Made by a program: the position numbers and the translations under genes. Source: Lentinula raphanica (Eukaryota > Basidiomycota > Agaricomycetes > Agaricales > Omphalotaceae). Taken from it: a stretch of 64,000 nucleotides of DNA. The number at the start of each line of letters is the position of its first letter. Within the stretch, counting starts at the first letter, position 1. The stretch is from the NCBI GenBank assembly GCA_027919835.1, contig JANVFP010000021.1, positions 806,001-870,000 of the forward strand, read 5' to 3'. The notes under the pieces were generated by a model. It ran no database searches and was not told the origin of the DNA. It saw only the letters and a program-made list of their open reading frames with translations. Shown here piece after piece: positions 36,547-47,300 of the stretch.

Positions 36547-36682
36547 TGTTTTGCTGTTCTGCCTGCATTCTCCCTCAATAATGTACGAGAATATGTATAA
36601 TATGATCTCTCGACTCTCCATAGGCTCTGTAACCCGTCGGACCAGCAGTGAATCGTGGGAGTTTTTGAATCCTCTTCTGGCG

Positions 36683-37197
36683 ATGTCCTCATCAAGCTCT
36701 ACTTCCACACCTTCTTCAACACCTCCGGTCCCGCCTGCTACAGTCCCAAGTACAGGAAATCTCTTCAATGATAGCATAGAGGTCTACAAGGGTTCTTTTC
36801 ATTATATCTTATCAATTCACTTAGTGTTCGTAGGCCGCAAAGAACGTCGAAAAGCTCCCATGCGCTCGGAATAGTTTGTTGACTGGTCTGGCTGCGGGTA
36901 CTGGAGTGGCTTTTATTCGAGGTGTATCTACTGGTCAGTATGCACTTGTCATTCGTCGCTGACGTTCTGACAATAAGTTGGTAGCACCAATCGTTGCGGG
37001 CCATTGGTTTACCTTTACATTCGTGGCTGTTTCAGCAATAGCACAGTACGTGACAACGTATTATATCTTGATAATCCACTAACTTCTTACACAGCCAGGT
37101 CTGTATGCGACAAATGGAGGCTGAACGCAAGCAAGTGATGCAAATTATCGAAAGCGCTCCAAAAAGAACATTGAAAAAGGATTCCGACTCGAATTGA
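36683..37197 (+). CDS. COX20-like cytochrome c oxidase assembly protein
   Basis: COX20 is a mitochondrial inner-membrane chaperone for Cox2. A Ser/Thr/Pro-rich N-terminus (MSSSSSTSTPSSTPP) precedes the family core, built from four exons: EAAKNVEKLPCARNSLLTG, LAAGTGVAFIRGVSTAPIV and HWFTFTFVAVSAIAHQVC. These make two hydrophobic segments joined by a short loop. The soluble end is MRQMEAERKQVMQIIESAP. The PCARNSLLxG start of the first helix and the C-terminal Cys-x-x-Gln/Met-Glu pattern fit COX20/FAM36A. The start at 36683 is chosen because the previous gene ends at 36546. An in-frame ATG at 36581 would add 34 residues. The stop lies 21 bases from the stop of the convergent rhodanese gene. Confidence 0.72.
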
Positions 37198-37218
37198 CCG
37201 TCTATCTCGACGATGTAA

Positions 37219-37802
37219 TCAACTCCAATCAGAAGCCCAAACATCCTTGTCCCAATTCTCAACAAGTTCTGCATCGTCCTGAAAGGAAATCAGAACGAGA
37301 ATAACTTCATCAATTATCTGCCCACCTTGAACTTTGCCTGGAACCCCGTAAATCCATCGCGAAGAACAAGAACCTTGGTTGGAGAGGTGGAGTCGATCTC
37401 GGAAAGGACATTCTAGCGTGTTTCTTTGTAAATCTACCGAATGGACTTGGTTCAGCCTATGGTCACTATGTACATCCCGAGTACACCTCACCCGCGCAGC
37501 TTTGGGTCCCCGAAGTTGACTCAACGCACAGTGAAAGACGACAAGCGGAACGTCTTTCGTTTCCTTTACCAACTGATCCACGTTCATGAGAAACTCTTTT
37601 GAAGGCATGTTCAAGCCTCCAACAATGTTTCCTCCTACATAATCATCATCCCGAACATCAACCACGAGATAATCTTTCTTTGGAGTCTTTCCGCTCCGCA
37701 TTATGTTTGCAAGTTCCTGCTTGTGACCATCAGGAAGAGTGAGGAACTAGCAAGATACTTTTGAGTTCGCACGTCGCCGGTTATGTAGCTTATGCTTGAC
37801 AT
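37219..37802 (-). CDS. Cdc25-type rhodanese (Ych1/Ibp1/Acr2-like), with in-frame TAG in the natural frame
   Basis: Small single-domain rhodaneses of this type are tyrosine-phosphatase-like or arsenate-reductase-like enzymes. The start is MSSISYITGDE, joined by splicing to LANIMRSGKTPKKDYLVVDV. RDDDYVGGNIVGGLNMPS and the active-site loop HCALSQLRGPKAAR follow; Cys-x5-Arg gives C-ALSQL-R. After a GTGAGG donor (37491) the obvious acceptor (intron 37434-37491) gives IYKETR, the usual family continuation, but the next codon is TAG (37413-37415). Beyond it the frame continues NVLSEIDSTSPTKVLVLRDG, FTGFQAKFK and, across a last intron, DDAELVENWDKDVWASDWS. A second acceptor using that same TAG (intron 37413-37491) would bypass the stop and delete IYKETR. 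The gene may therefore use this site, or be inactivated. Confidence 0.72.
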
Positions 37803-38151
37803 GGGAGAAGATAAGAAAGAGAGATAGCGAGAGCGATGATGTCTTGATAATTCAAGTGGAAGACGTGGAAAGCCTTTCAGGAGTCTCGAAGGTTTGCAAA
37901 ATAGTACTCGTAGTATCTTGAAGGCTCCTAGATGATTGAACGAGGCTTTTTCGAGGGTTTGTGATGGTGTTCTTCAAAGAGCTGCCTCGGCGACAGTAGC
38001 ATACTATGCTCAGCGCTAAATTTTAGCGCCTGTAGCTCTGCAGCGCGCTTGGACGTGACTGAGTGGTTTCTCTTGCTGGTCATCCACGAACATTCACGCT
38101 TCTTGTATCTATACCAAGTCAACTTCTCAATTGGCTTGATTCTTGTATATC
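37803..38151. other. divergent promoter, rhodanese / roadblock light chain
   Basis: The interval between two divergent start codons contains a perfect inverted repeat GCGCTAAA-T-TTTAGCGC at 38013-38029. No supported gene is present; a minus-strand frame near 37928-38122 lacks family features. Confidence 0.5.
38013..38029. promoter_or_regulatory. GCGCTAAA-T-TTTAGCGC inverted repeat
   Basis: Eight-base arms with a 1-base centre form a perfect inverted repeat in the divergent promoter. It is a variant of the window's recurrent element (TTTAGCGC in place of TTTAAGCGC). The half-site loosely resembles E2F-type TTTSGCGC sites, which is only a resemblance. Confidence 0.45.
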
Positions 38152-38727
38152 ATGGTAAGGAATTAGATGCTCATCCTCTGCCGGACTCTGAAATTCACCA
38201 CCCTCAGTCAGTTATTGGTGTTTCCTCACAAGCAGCTTCTGGCAACACCGCATATACCTCACAACCAAATGGCGTGCCTCCGTCAACATCCTCTGCTTCC
38301 ATAGGAATGACCCCGGAATTAGAGCAAACACTTGCCCTTCTCTCATCTCATCGATCTGTGCTGGGATACCTGCTACTGTCGAGAGGACATCCTGTCAGCA
38401 TCATACGACATACAGGTGGTGTTTTTGACGGTGAACATGGGAAGAAATATGCGGGAGTTATTGCGAGAATTGTTGAGACCGTGCAGTCAGGGCTGGAGGA
38501 GTTAAATGCTGGTGAGAACGAAGGGGTGAGTGAACTCTTGTTCTGCCATCATCTTGAATTCATAAGATAATCCTAAGGACGATGTTAAATTCCTTCGAAT
38601 TCGCACAAAACGGCACGAACTTATGATTTCGCCAGGTAGCTTCTGATGTTCCTTCTGCAAACCGAGGTTCACTGACATTCGTGCAGACGGTCGCTATCTT
38701 TTAGCAGTGCTGCATGAGCCTTCGTAA
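38152..38727 (+). CDS. roadblock/LC7-type dynein light chain
   Basis: Roadblock light chains dimerise on dynein intermediate chains. The family core begins MTPELEQTLALLSSHRSVLG and continues YLLLSRGHPVSIIRHTGGVF, DGEHGKKYAGVIARIVETV, QSGLEELNAGENEG and, across an intron, DDVKFLRIRTKRHELMISP. A final exon gives DGRYLLAVLHEPS, the expected C-terminus. The start is uncertain. An ATG at 38152 is followed at once by a GTAAGG donor, and removing 38155-38207 gives MSVIGVSSQAASGNTAYTSQ in phase with the core, so the first coding exon would be the start codon alone. An in-frame ATG at 38308 (MTPELEQTL) is the simple alternative. Confidence 0.83.
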
Positions 38728-39247
38728 TCTTGTCAAACCATATCGCCGGCTTCCGTCTGTCCTCAAAAATTTCGCTCTCAGGATTTCTGCAATATACCGA
38801 CTTCGATATACCGAGTATTCATCATGTATCCCTAATTTCTGAATCCTACTTGTAACTCTCACCATCGATTGCTGTTATGCGTCCTTACTTGGGCTTGATC
38901 AAGGTCGGAACGAGTTGGCATGTTTTTCACTGGCGAAATTCTGTCAGTGTTCCGATACCGGGCCTTCCTAGTATTCAAATGTCATTGAGCTCGGACGCAG
39001 CGAACCGGTCAGTCAGTTTACGCTCGCTCAGCTCTACTTATATCGCAGTAGGATCACAAGATTCACATGAAGACATTGAAGGCTGATTATGATGACCTCA
39101 CCTTGCAATTCACCGCGGTTCATTTTCTACACGGTGGATTTCGTTGCATATGATGTTCGAGTCAGCGGACAATTGGCGAGAGAAGACCAAGACTTAAAAA
39201 GATGGCAACGATGAAGCCAAGTTGTTTGTTTTTTGCCCAACATCAAC
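38728..39247. other. promoter region of GH51 gene
   Basis: No gene is supported. A 69-codon plus-strand frame near 38877 has no partner exons and no family signature. The last 100 bases should hold the GH51 promoter. Confidence 0.45.
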
Positions 39248-42200
39248 ATGTTAACAACACTCTCGATTCCCCTGCTCTTTCTCTGGATCTCTGCGAATGC
39301 TCAAATTACTGTTACGGTCAATGACACGGCCAGTCATACCATACCGTCTACGCTGTGTAAGTGTCCATCTATGTTGGCAACGCCTAGCGACTGAGAAACG
39401 TTTGAAGGGGGGCAGATGTTCGAGGTGAGTCTTTGGCTTGAACTTGATTCTCCATTAGGTTCAATCTATCGACGGATGTGCGTTAGGATATAAGTGTTGG
39501 TCCTCCTCCTTTGTCGTGTGTATTTCTGTCCACTGACTATTCCGTGTAGCACGTAAGATGGAAAGTCATGCGCATTGAATCATTCTGACTTCGATATAGA
39601 GTGGAGACGGTGGTCTGTACGCAGAACGTATGTTGGTTCCTCTAATAATCATGTTGATCGAAGCCATGTGCTCAATGTCCTTATACTTAGTGCTTCAAAA
39701 CCGAGCTTTCCAGATGGTAGACGTAACCGGTCCGTTGATTCTCAAGTCGTCTCCCCAAAGCTAGACTACAATCGGAACGTACTTCATTTAGACCAAACGT
39801 CCGCCCTCAATGCCTGGCATTCCTTGAACGGAGCACAACTTACAGTGATAGAGGAAACGGTTCCTGTATCTTCCGCCCTCCCGAATGCTTTGAGTGTGAC
39901 AATTCCTAGCGGGGCTGCGGGCCAAGTTGGAATAGGCAATGAAGGTTACTTCGGTCAGTTATACTGCACCATCCATCGTTGCCATAGTGCTCTTTACAAA
40001 CATTCAATCATAGGCATCAAAGTTAATTCTAGCAACACCTACAACGCATCCTTCTTCTATCGCTTCCCCACAGCTTCATCTTTCAGCGGGACCGCCACGG
40101 TCGGCCTCCAGACCTCTACTGGACAAATATTGGGTGCTTCCAACGTGACACTGAGCGGCTCGCAAACCGATTGGTTGCAAGTCTTCACTACCATTCAGCC
40201 CAATACCACACCCGATTCGTTGACAAATAATTTCACCGTGTCAGTGGATGGCGGGGCGTTGGCGGGTCAGACAATCAATTTTGCAATGTTCTCCTTGTTC
40301 CCGCCTACATTTAAGAATAGACCCAACGGGATGAGGATAGATATTGCCGAGGTGAGCGATACGATGTCTTACCCTGATAGACTGGTTGAACATTGCTGTA
40401 GACCTTGAGTGCCATGGCGCCTTCGTTCTTCCGGCTTCCTGGGGGAAACAATCTTGTAAGTAAATCTCGAGCCCATGCCGAATTAAAACGACTAACAAAC
40501 ATTCATGACAGGAGGTAGTATCAATAATCCGGCCTTTTGATTGCAGCAGTGTTAAACCTCAAGGACTAGGGTCAAACGGTTGCTACACGCTGGCAGTGGA
40601 ATAATACTGTTGGACCACTCGTTGACCGACCAGGTATCATAACATTGCGTCCAAAGTCGAATACAATATGCTGATCTCAGTATTTTCAGGGCGTGTCGGA
40701 GACTGGGGATATATTAACACAGAGTACGCTTCCCGACCTCTGTCCAACGGAGACCATTTCCTGACTCCGAAAATAATCCAGTGGTCTCGGGCTTTTCGAA
40801 TATCTTACTTGGTGTGAAGATCTCGATATGCAGGCTATCATGGCTGTTTGGTCTGGCAAGTCGACATTTTGGCGGATCGTCGATTCTCCCATATATTGAA
40901 CAAGATTCATTAAACAGGATTTGCTCTTGGTGGAACAAGTATAGCGGAGGACGACCTGGGTCCCTACATTCAGCAAGCCATCGATCAGGTACTATTATAT
41001 GAACATATAAGATACAACATTTAGACATGCTATTGACTTTGCTCAAAGATCAATTTCGCTGTGGGGGACCCTACGGAAAGCGATGCTGGTAAAATGGGCT
41101 AGCTTCGAATCATCAGTCTTGAATTAATTCTCGATGTAGCTGCTCTGAGAGCATCTTTAGGCCACCCTGATCCCTTCCCAGTTGCTCATATAGAAATTGG
41201 TAATGAGGTTGGTGGTGGGCGTCAGTCTTTTGATTCTTCGTAGCTGCTGAATTTTTTTTTTCAGGATTTCTTCGCGGCTGACACGTCCGTAGTCATTCAG
41301 GCCCTACCAAAGCGATTTGATATCTCATGTTGAATTTCAGCTACACATATCGTTGGAACCAATTCAGTACCACACTTCAAGCGACCTTCCCCAATCTTAG
41401 TGAGATGACCTTCAACCATGGTGTCGAACATCGCCACTGATCGCTTTCTACAGCGTTTTTGGCTACGTCGGATACCTTTGACCCAGTGCTGACCCCCAAC
41501 CCTGCTGAGTGGGATATTCATGTCTATCAAACACCATGTATGTGTTGTGCACTACACATGTATTATGCACAAGGGAACTGACTTCCGCGCAGCGTGGTTT
41601 GCGGAAAATTCGTTTATCTATGATGGTTTCGAGGTAAGCAAAATCCGTAGCATTGACTGAAATCCATCTACAGCCTTGACCTGTCATGTAGCGTAACGGA
41701 ACACATTACTTCGAGGTAAAGAAGACAATCGTTCAGCTTGTTTTGAGCATTGTGAATGATGTTGCTAACATTGACGCAGGGCGAATACGCAGGTACTTAT
41801 TACCCCTATGACTGAACGACTTGGTGTCCAATTCTCACCTGATACCCCACTTCGCCATAGCAATTTCCACAAACGCGAATGACATCTTTGGTACTCCAGC
41901 TGATGGTCGGCTCACATTCCCAACAATGCAAAGTGGGTAGCATCTGCTCGTACACCCTACCCAAGGCTGGGTATTGACTAGCTGTGACTTCTTCAGGCTC
42001 GACCGGGGAAGCCGCGTTTATGACCGGACTCGAGCGTTAGTCTGCGTTCTGTTGTCGTTGTCTTTGTCCACCTACTTAGCTGAACCTTCGTGGCAGGCAA
42101 CAGCGACATTGTCTTCGCAGCATCTTATGCACCTCTTCTCAATGTGAGTAACAAATCGATCCCTTCCAGAACTGAAACAGAATCAACTAATGAAATTCGG

Positions 42201-42865
42201 GGTTTATAGCATGTTGTAGATTCTCAATGGGTAAGTCGACCACTAGAAGCTCCTTGATTGTGATGATATAGCTGCAATCGTTACTAGACTCCGAATCTTG
42301 TCAGCTTCGAGTGAGTATCCCATTATTCCACTCCTCAATCGTCACTCGGTTGTCCCTAAAACACTATGGTAGTTCAGGGAATGTCTATCCTTCGACCAGC
42401 TTTTATGTACAGCAGGTGATTTTGATTCGCCAGCCAACACAGTTCGTGATTGCTCATTCGTCGAACAGCTATTCAGCTTGAACCGAGGCGACGAGTATCT
42501 ACCTAGTACGCTGCCAGATGCCAGTGGAACTACTTTTTGGAGCGTGGTAAGGAAGACCTCAGTGACCCCGAATGAAATCATTATCAAGGTAATAAGACAG
42601 CTTCTCACATTTTGGCCTTGCTGACCATGGCTCCCTTGAGGTTGTGAATACTATTGGCACTGCATCAAACGTCACTTTCCAGTTGCCTTTCCTCGTGGAA
42701 GGGACCGCGACATTACAGCTGCTCACTGGCGCCGAAACTGATAGCAATACTCCGACCAGCCCGAATACAGTCCAACCTCAGACAAGTACCATCACTGTTG
42801 ACCAAACATTTGCCTACAATGCGCCTGGATTCAGTGTCAGTGTTCTGTCGCTCACAACTGCGTGA
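39248..42865 (+). CDS. secreted GH51 alpha-L-arabinofuranosidase, intron-dense
   Basis: GH51 enzymes release arabinose from arabinoxylan and related pectic polymers outside the cell. The signal peptide is MLTTLSIPLLFLWISANA. LWGQMFEDISHSGDGGLYAE follows once four small exons are joined; one of these is only CAC (39550-39552). Then come LLQNRAFQ, a beta-rich domain (TYNASFFYRFPTASSFSGTA), APSFFRLPGGNNLEG and RVGDWGYINTDGLGLFEYL. The acid/base Glu lies in VAHIEIGNE-DFF, and the nucleophile Glu in HYFEGEYA near 41700-41790. The C-terminal beta domain ends APGFSVSVLSLTTA. All family landmarks are present, so despite a dozen or more introns the gene looks intact. One intron (40856-40917) begins with GCAAGT. 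It is convergent with the Bin3 gene. Confidence 0.86.
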
Positions 42866-43043
42866 TATCGGGTGTATGTAGTTGTGGATTCGATTGTCAA
42901 TGTGGAATATCCAGTTGTACCGAGTTTTAGTTTTACTACCTGTCCTGAAGGGGGAGAGATTCAGACGACCAAATAGGCGACAATGGCAGTATCTATTGCT
43001 CAGAGAACCCTTATTCGCAAGGGATGCCGTCGTTATTTATGAG

Positions 43044-44151
43044 TTAACTAGCCTCTTTGACATAGAGGTCAACTGGTCGACGGAAGCCTTAAAAACGTCG
43101 AAGTGCGAATAGGATTAGCGGTTAATCAACACATTGAGCCCAAAGGAAGACATACCTCCATCTCCAGTAGTACCAATATGACGAGCAAGACTGAATCCCA
43201 TACCTACAAGAATTGATTCAAAGTCACTAGGGCGCAACTTCAAAGTCTGAGCAGTATTTCGTAGCGACTGTAATGGAACTTGAGAATGGATATAGCTCGA
43301 ATGGCAGACAACTTACCTCATTCATTCTCTTCGCCTTCTTGTATGTGTCCCACTCCTGAGGTTCTAAAATTAACAGACCTCCTGGCTTGATGACGGAGTA
43401 AACGCGACGGAAGAAAGCGCATAAACCCTCGTCTCCGCCATTGAGATGTATCCATTTTGTGATTGAGAACCTATCATGTGTTCATCAGCGAAAAGTTGGT
43501 TCGAACGTGTAGATTTCGATGACTCACGCAACGACAACATCGTATCCAGCCGCATCCTCTACGATCGGTTCCTTGGTCCAGTCTGCGGTTCTGAACGAGA
43601 CGTTATGGGGAAAGACGTGTTTTCCACGTATGCTTGAGGGTGGAATGGGAAGCGATCCAAAGGAATGTTGTAATGATGCAGGGAAATAATCAGGCTGAAG
43701 TTGCGTCAAACAATCTTGTATCAGATTTGAGTCGTCGACTTCCATCTTATCTACGGCTTCAGCTTCAATTGTAAACAGAGGTTCCTGAAGAGACCAGACG
43801 ACTTGTCGTCTTTTCCATGCAGCTCGAACAAGGGTATCGTCAATGTCAACTCCTACTACCTTGTGTGCTCCCCAGTTTTGAGCTTGATCGAGGGCGTCTT
43901 ATCAATAAACACTCGTGATTTGAAGGCATTGAATATCTACCGATCTCGCAAGTGACCCAGCCTTCGTTACATCCGATATCCAGGACGTGTTTGCCAGCAA
44001 AAGTGTTCTCCGGTAGCAGTTCTAGTCGAGGATCGGTTACAGATTGTCGTTTCAGGTAATAGCTACGAGAGAGATTGTCAGAATATCCAAGGCAGCTTGA
44101 GGGAAAAGAAATACGATACCCATGATAGTTTCCGTGAGTGGGTAGTGACAT
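43044..44151 (-). CDS. Bin3-type RNA 5'-gamma-phosphate methyltransferase (MePCE family)
   Basis: Bin3/MePCE enzymes are SAM-dependent methyltransferases that cap 7SK, U6 or telomerase RNA, or pre-miRNA in the BCDIN3D branch. On the minus strand the start [13 protein letters not shown] is followed by [20 protein letters not shown]. Motif I reads [14 protein letters not shown], with [14 protein letters not shown] as the acidic SAM-binding strand. An [10 protein letters not shown] motif and [16 protein letters not shown] give the conserved substrate-side helix. [17 protein letters not shown] is the hallmark LEPQ.W segment. An intron starting at GTATGT joins GDGG to [13 protein letters not shown], completing the GFxRPIxxY ending; reading through it gives an atypical end near 43110. 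The spacing of exons 1 and 2 is inferred. Confidence 0.88.
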
Positions 44152-44155
44152 AAAA

Positions 44156-44190
44156 TTCAAGCGCTTATGTAAAATAAGCGCCTTGAATTC
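44156..44190. promoter_or_regulatory. inverted repeat ATTCAA-GCGCTTAT / ATAAGCGCC-TTGAAT in divergent promoter
   Basis: Two GCGCTTA arms face each other across a short AT spacer, and the symmetry extends outward into ATTCAA/TTGAAT with one bulged base. It begins only 4 bases from the Bin3 start codon and lies about 135 bases from the kinase start. It is the longest copy of the recurrent upstream element. Confidence 0.5.
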
Positions 44191-44325
44191 AAATGCGGTA
44201 ACGTGATCGAAAAGTTGAGGCGCTCCTTCCAATCGTCCTCGTGGCCTTGTTTACTTCTCAGGCTGCTCAACCTCCTCGTCCTCTTCATCTTGCTTCGTTC
44301 TCTTCTCTCTCTTTGTACTTTTACT

Positions 44326-47300
44326 ATGGAGCCCTTAAGCTCTAACGATAACACGACGGACGTTTTCTCGTTCCAGGACGACGAGGAACTCAGCAATCGC
44401 CTGCAATTTGTTAAGGAAGTACGTATTTCTGTCTTTGCTGTCTGAACTCTCAGTTCAATTCGTGTATCTTGCAAAGATTGGCTGTGGAAACTGGGGAAGT
44501 GTATGGCTTTGTGAGCTCAAAGGCGAAGACAGGGTCCATAAACGACCTCTGGCAACAAAACTCGTCCATCGCAACAAGGAGTCTAAGACTAGCGCAGCTC
44601 GCGTCAAATCACTGTAATTATCATACAATCTTCCTTGAGGCTGACTGTACTAACCATGGGTTACATCTAGCTGGAATGAGATGAAAATCATAAGACGGTT
44701 GAAGTCAGACCCCCATCCTTCGATCATCAAATTTGAATCCTTCCTGTTGACCCCCAGCTACGCGATCATCACTATGGCTTATCACCCTGACCTCGTCACT
44801 GTGCAAGTCAGCGAGTCGCACGCCCGCGTCTGGTTCAAACACCTTCTGTCTGCCGTTCAGTTTCTTCACTCAAGGGGTATCGTCCATAACGACATTAAAC
44901 CAGCCAACATTCTTTTGTCTGCCAAAGGAATCCCGGTGCTTTGTGACTTCGGATTTGCTGAGGCCTACGACCTAAGTTCCAGCGCCGCCTTCCATTCACG
45001 ATTCGCTTACGGAACCCCAGAGGTTCGTTTCACAGGCTGTTTCCTCATCATCTTCTAATTGTCTTATGTTTTTTTTAGTATCTCGCCCCAGAACGGGCAA
45101 GAGGGATCCCTCACGACACTCGCAAGTCTGACATCTGGTCCTTGGGTGTTTCGTTTTTCGAGATACTGATTGGCCGAACGCCTTTCGAAAATTCAGATAC
45201 AGATCAATGTATCACTGAAGAGGACCTGCAGAAATATTGGGGTAGAACCGTATGTATTTCTTTTACCAGTTTTACTCCTTGTCCTGACCTGTTCTTAGTT
45301 GCGTGGAAAATGGGTAGGGGTGTGGAAGATGTCGAAAGGAATGGAGAGGCTTCTGAAAAGGATGCTCTCTCCTAATGCTGACCTACGATGCACTGCCGAT
45401 GAAGCCATCAAGGATATCTACTGGGCCCAAGTGCAACAAGCTCATCAAGTTACCGAGCATCGTGAGATTCCTTTTATATTCATTAGGGTCATGATCATCT
45501 AACGATTAACCGGTAGGTCGGTCAGCGAGCTACACGTCCTCAATTGTCTTTGAGAAAGATTGGTCCAAGCTTTCTGAGACAAGAGAGAAGACACAAATTC
45601 CTTCTCCTCTGGCTAATCACACGACGCGTCAGGAGGATGCCAACGAGAAGGAGGCTGTCAAACCGAAGAACGCTGGCCTCCATTCTCCACCAGGGCTCGA
45701 ATCACCCAGAAAACATGGCGCTCGACCGTTGACCAAGTCGAAGTCACAAGGAAAGATGATGGCCGATGTATCAAAAAGTGAGTCTCCGATGATGTTCGAC
45801 AGATTCCTTACACTGACCATTTGGAATCGTAGATCCCCCACGTAAACGCATTGGGGCGCATGTTGATCTTTCTCCTATCAAAGCGTCGCCTCCAGTGTCA
45901 CCACAAGTGCAATCGCGCAAGGCCAACGCATCTTCCAATGTCAACACTCGGCCGGCTCCAAGGGCACCATTTGGGGTGCTTCAATCTCGTAATGTGGAAA
46001 ATTTACCTGCTGCCCCGCAACGTCGCCTTGTTGGTAAACCTTCAATTCAAGACTTGACCAAACGACACAGTAAAGTCGGAATGCTCGACGAACTGGTCAA
46101 CGGGCCTCCAGGAGCCCGCAAAGCACAGAACAAGGGCTGGAAGGGCAAAGAAAACCACGTGAGCCAACGGGTCCGAGACTGGGAGAGGGAGAAGGAAAGA
46201 TTGAGGGAAATCAGTCGCCTGGAAGAGATCGAGCGCGAAGGGGACGCGAAATTCTCCGATTCAAGCGATACCGATGAACCTGAGGTGGTAGATATTACCC
46301 CTGAGCTTGAGCAGGTTAAGGCTTCCACAAGTGAAGCCATATCGACAAGTGGTGTTGCTCCAGGAAGTTGTTCACATCCCTCGAGCTCAAGAATGAACAA
46401 TAGCTATAACAAGACGATACCTATATTCTCAGAGCCGTCGACCCCCGCCGCCACCTTCAATTCGACATTCCTTCCAGGTAAGTCCGTTTCTATCTTACTA
46501 AGATTTTCCTGTGCTGATAACCGTGAACAGAAGTCATTGTATCACCGACTTCTCCCAGCAAGTCCTCTCAATTACACGGGGCAGCTACACGTCCAACTAG
46601 CAGTTCAGGACGCGCTAACTTTAAGCATGCTATCAAACGATCTATTGGTATGATGTATCAGAAATGTCTAGATAATGGCACGCACTAATCGGTCTTCTTC
46701 CAGACAAAACCTTCCAAATGTACAAGACGTCTAGTCTTACGGGGAAAAGCTACCATTCAAGAAACCTCTCTGTTGATCAGCAAACCGATGCCGAATCCCG
46801 AGGCACCCATAGCGAAAGAGAGTCATGGGAAGACGAAGATTGTGTTAGAGCTGGTAAGCCTATTCCAAATCAGATTTACCAATGTTGAATTAAATTTTTC
46901 AAAGTCAAATCTTCTCTTCCGGTGGTTAAGCATGCGGTTCATAATGAGCAGATAGCTGCGGATAACAGAGTCGACCGATTGACTCTATGGATGAGAAATG
47001 TTGAACGTTAGTGCCTTCCTCTTACATACCATACCAACTGATAGACATTTTGTATGCAGAGGTGGTAGAGGATGCACGACAGAATTTCTCTTCCGGCAAA
47101 GAGACTCCACTTCCTCCCCTTCCACTCCCTCCCGCGAACAGGTCCAACCTGTCTGCTTCTCAGAACCGCAGCAACCGTTCTTCCCGCCTCCCACGCCGTG
47201 TATTGGCTGCGAATCAAATTTTTTCCGAGTCAGGGGATCAAAGTGCTGAAATGTCGTCTTTTGTCACCTCTGTGTATGCTTCACCGGGTACGAGTGGATC

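Noticed and set aside
36581..36682. COX20 start at 36581
   Set aside because: It would leave only about 35 bases after the previous stop codon, and the extra residues have no counterpart I recognise; kept only as an alternative.
38877..39086. 69-codon plus-strand frame before GH51
   Set aside because: Lies in the GH51 upstream region, lacks any family feature and is too short to support.
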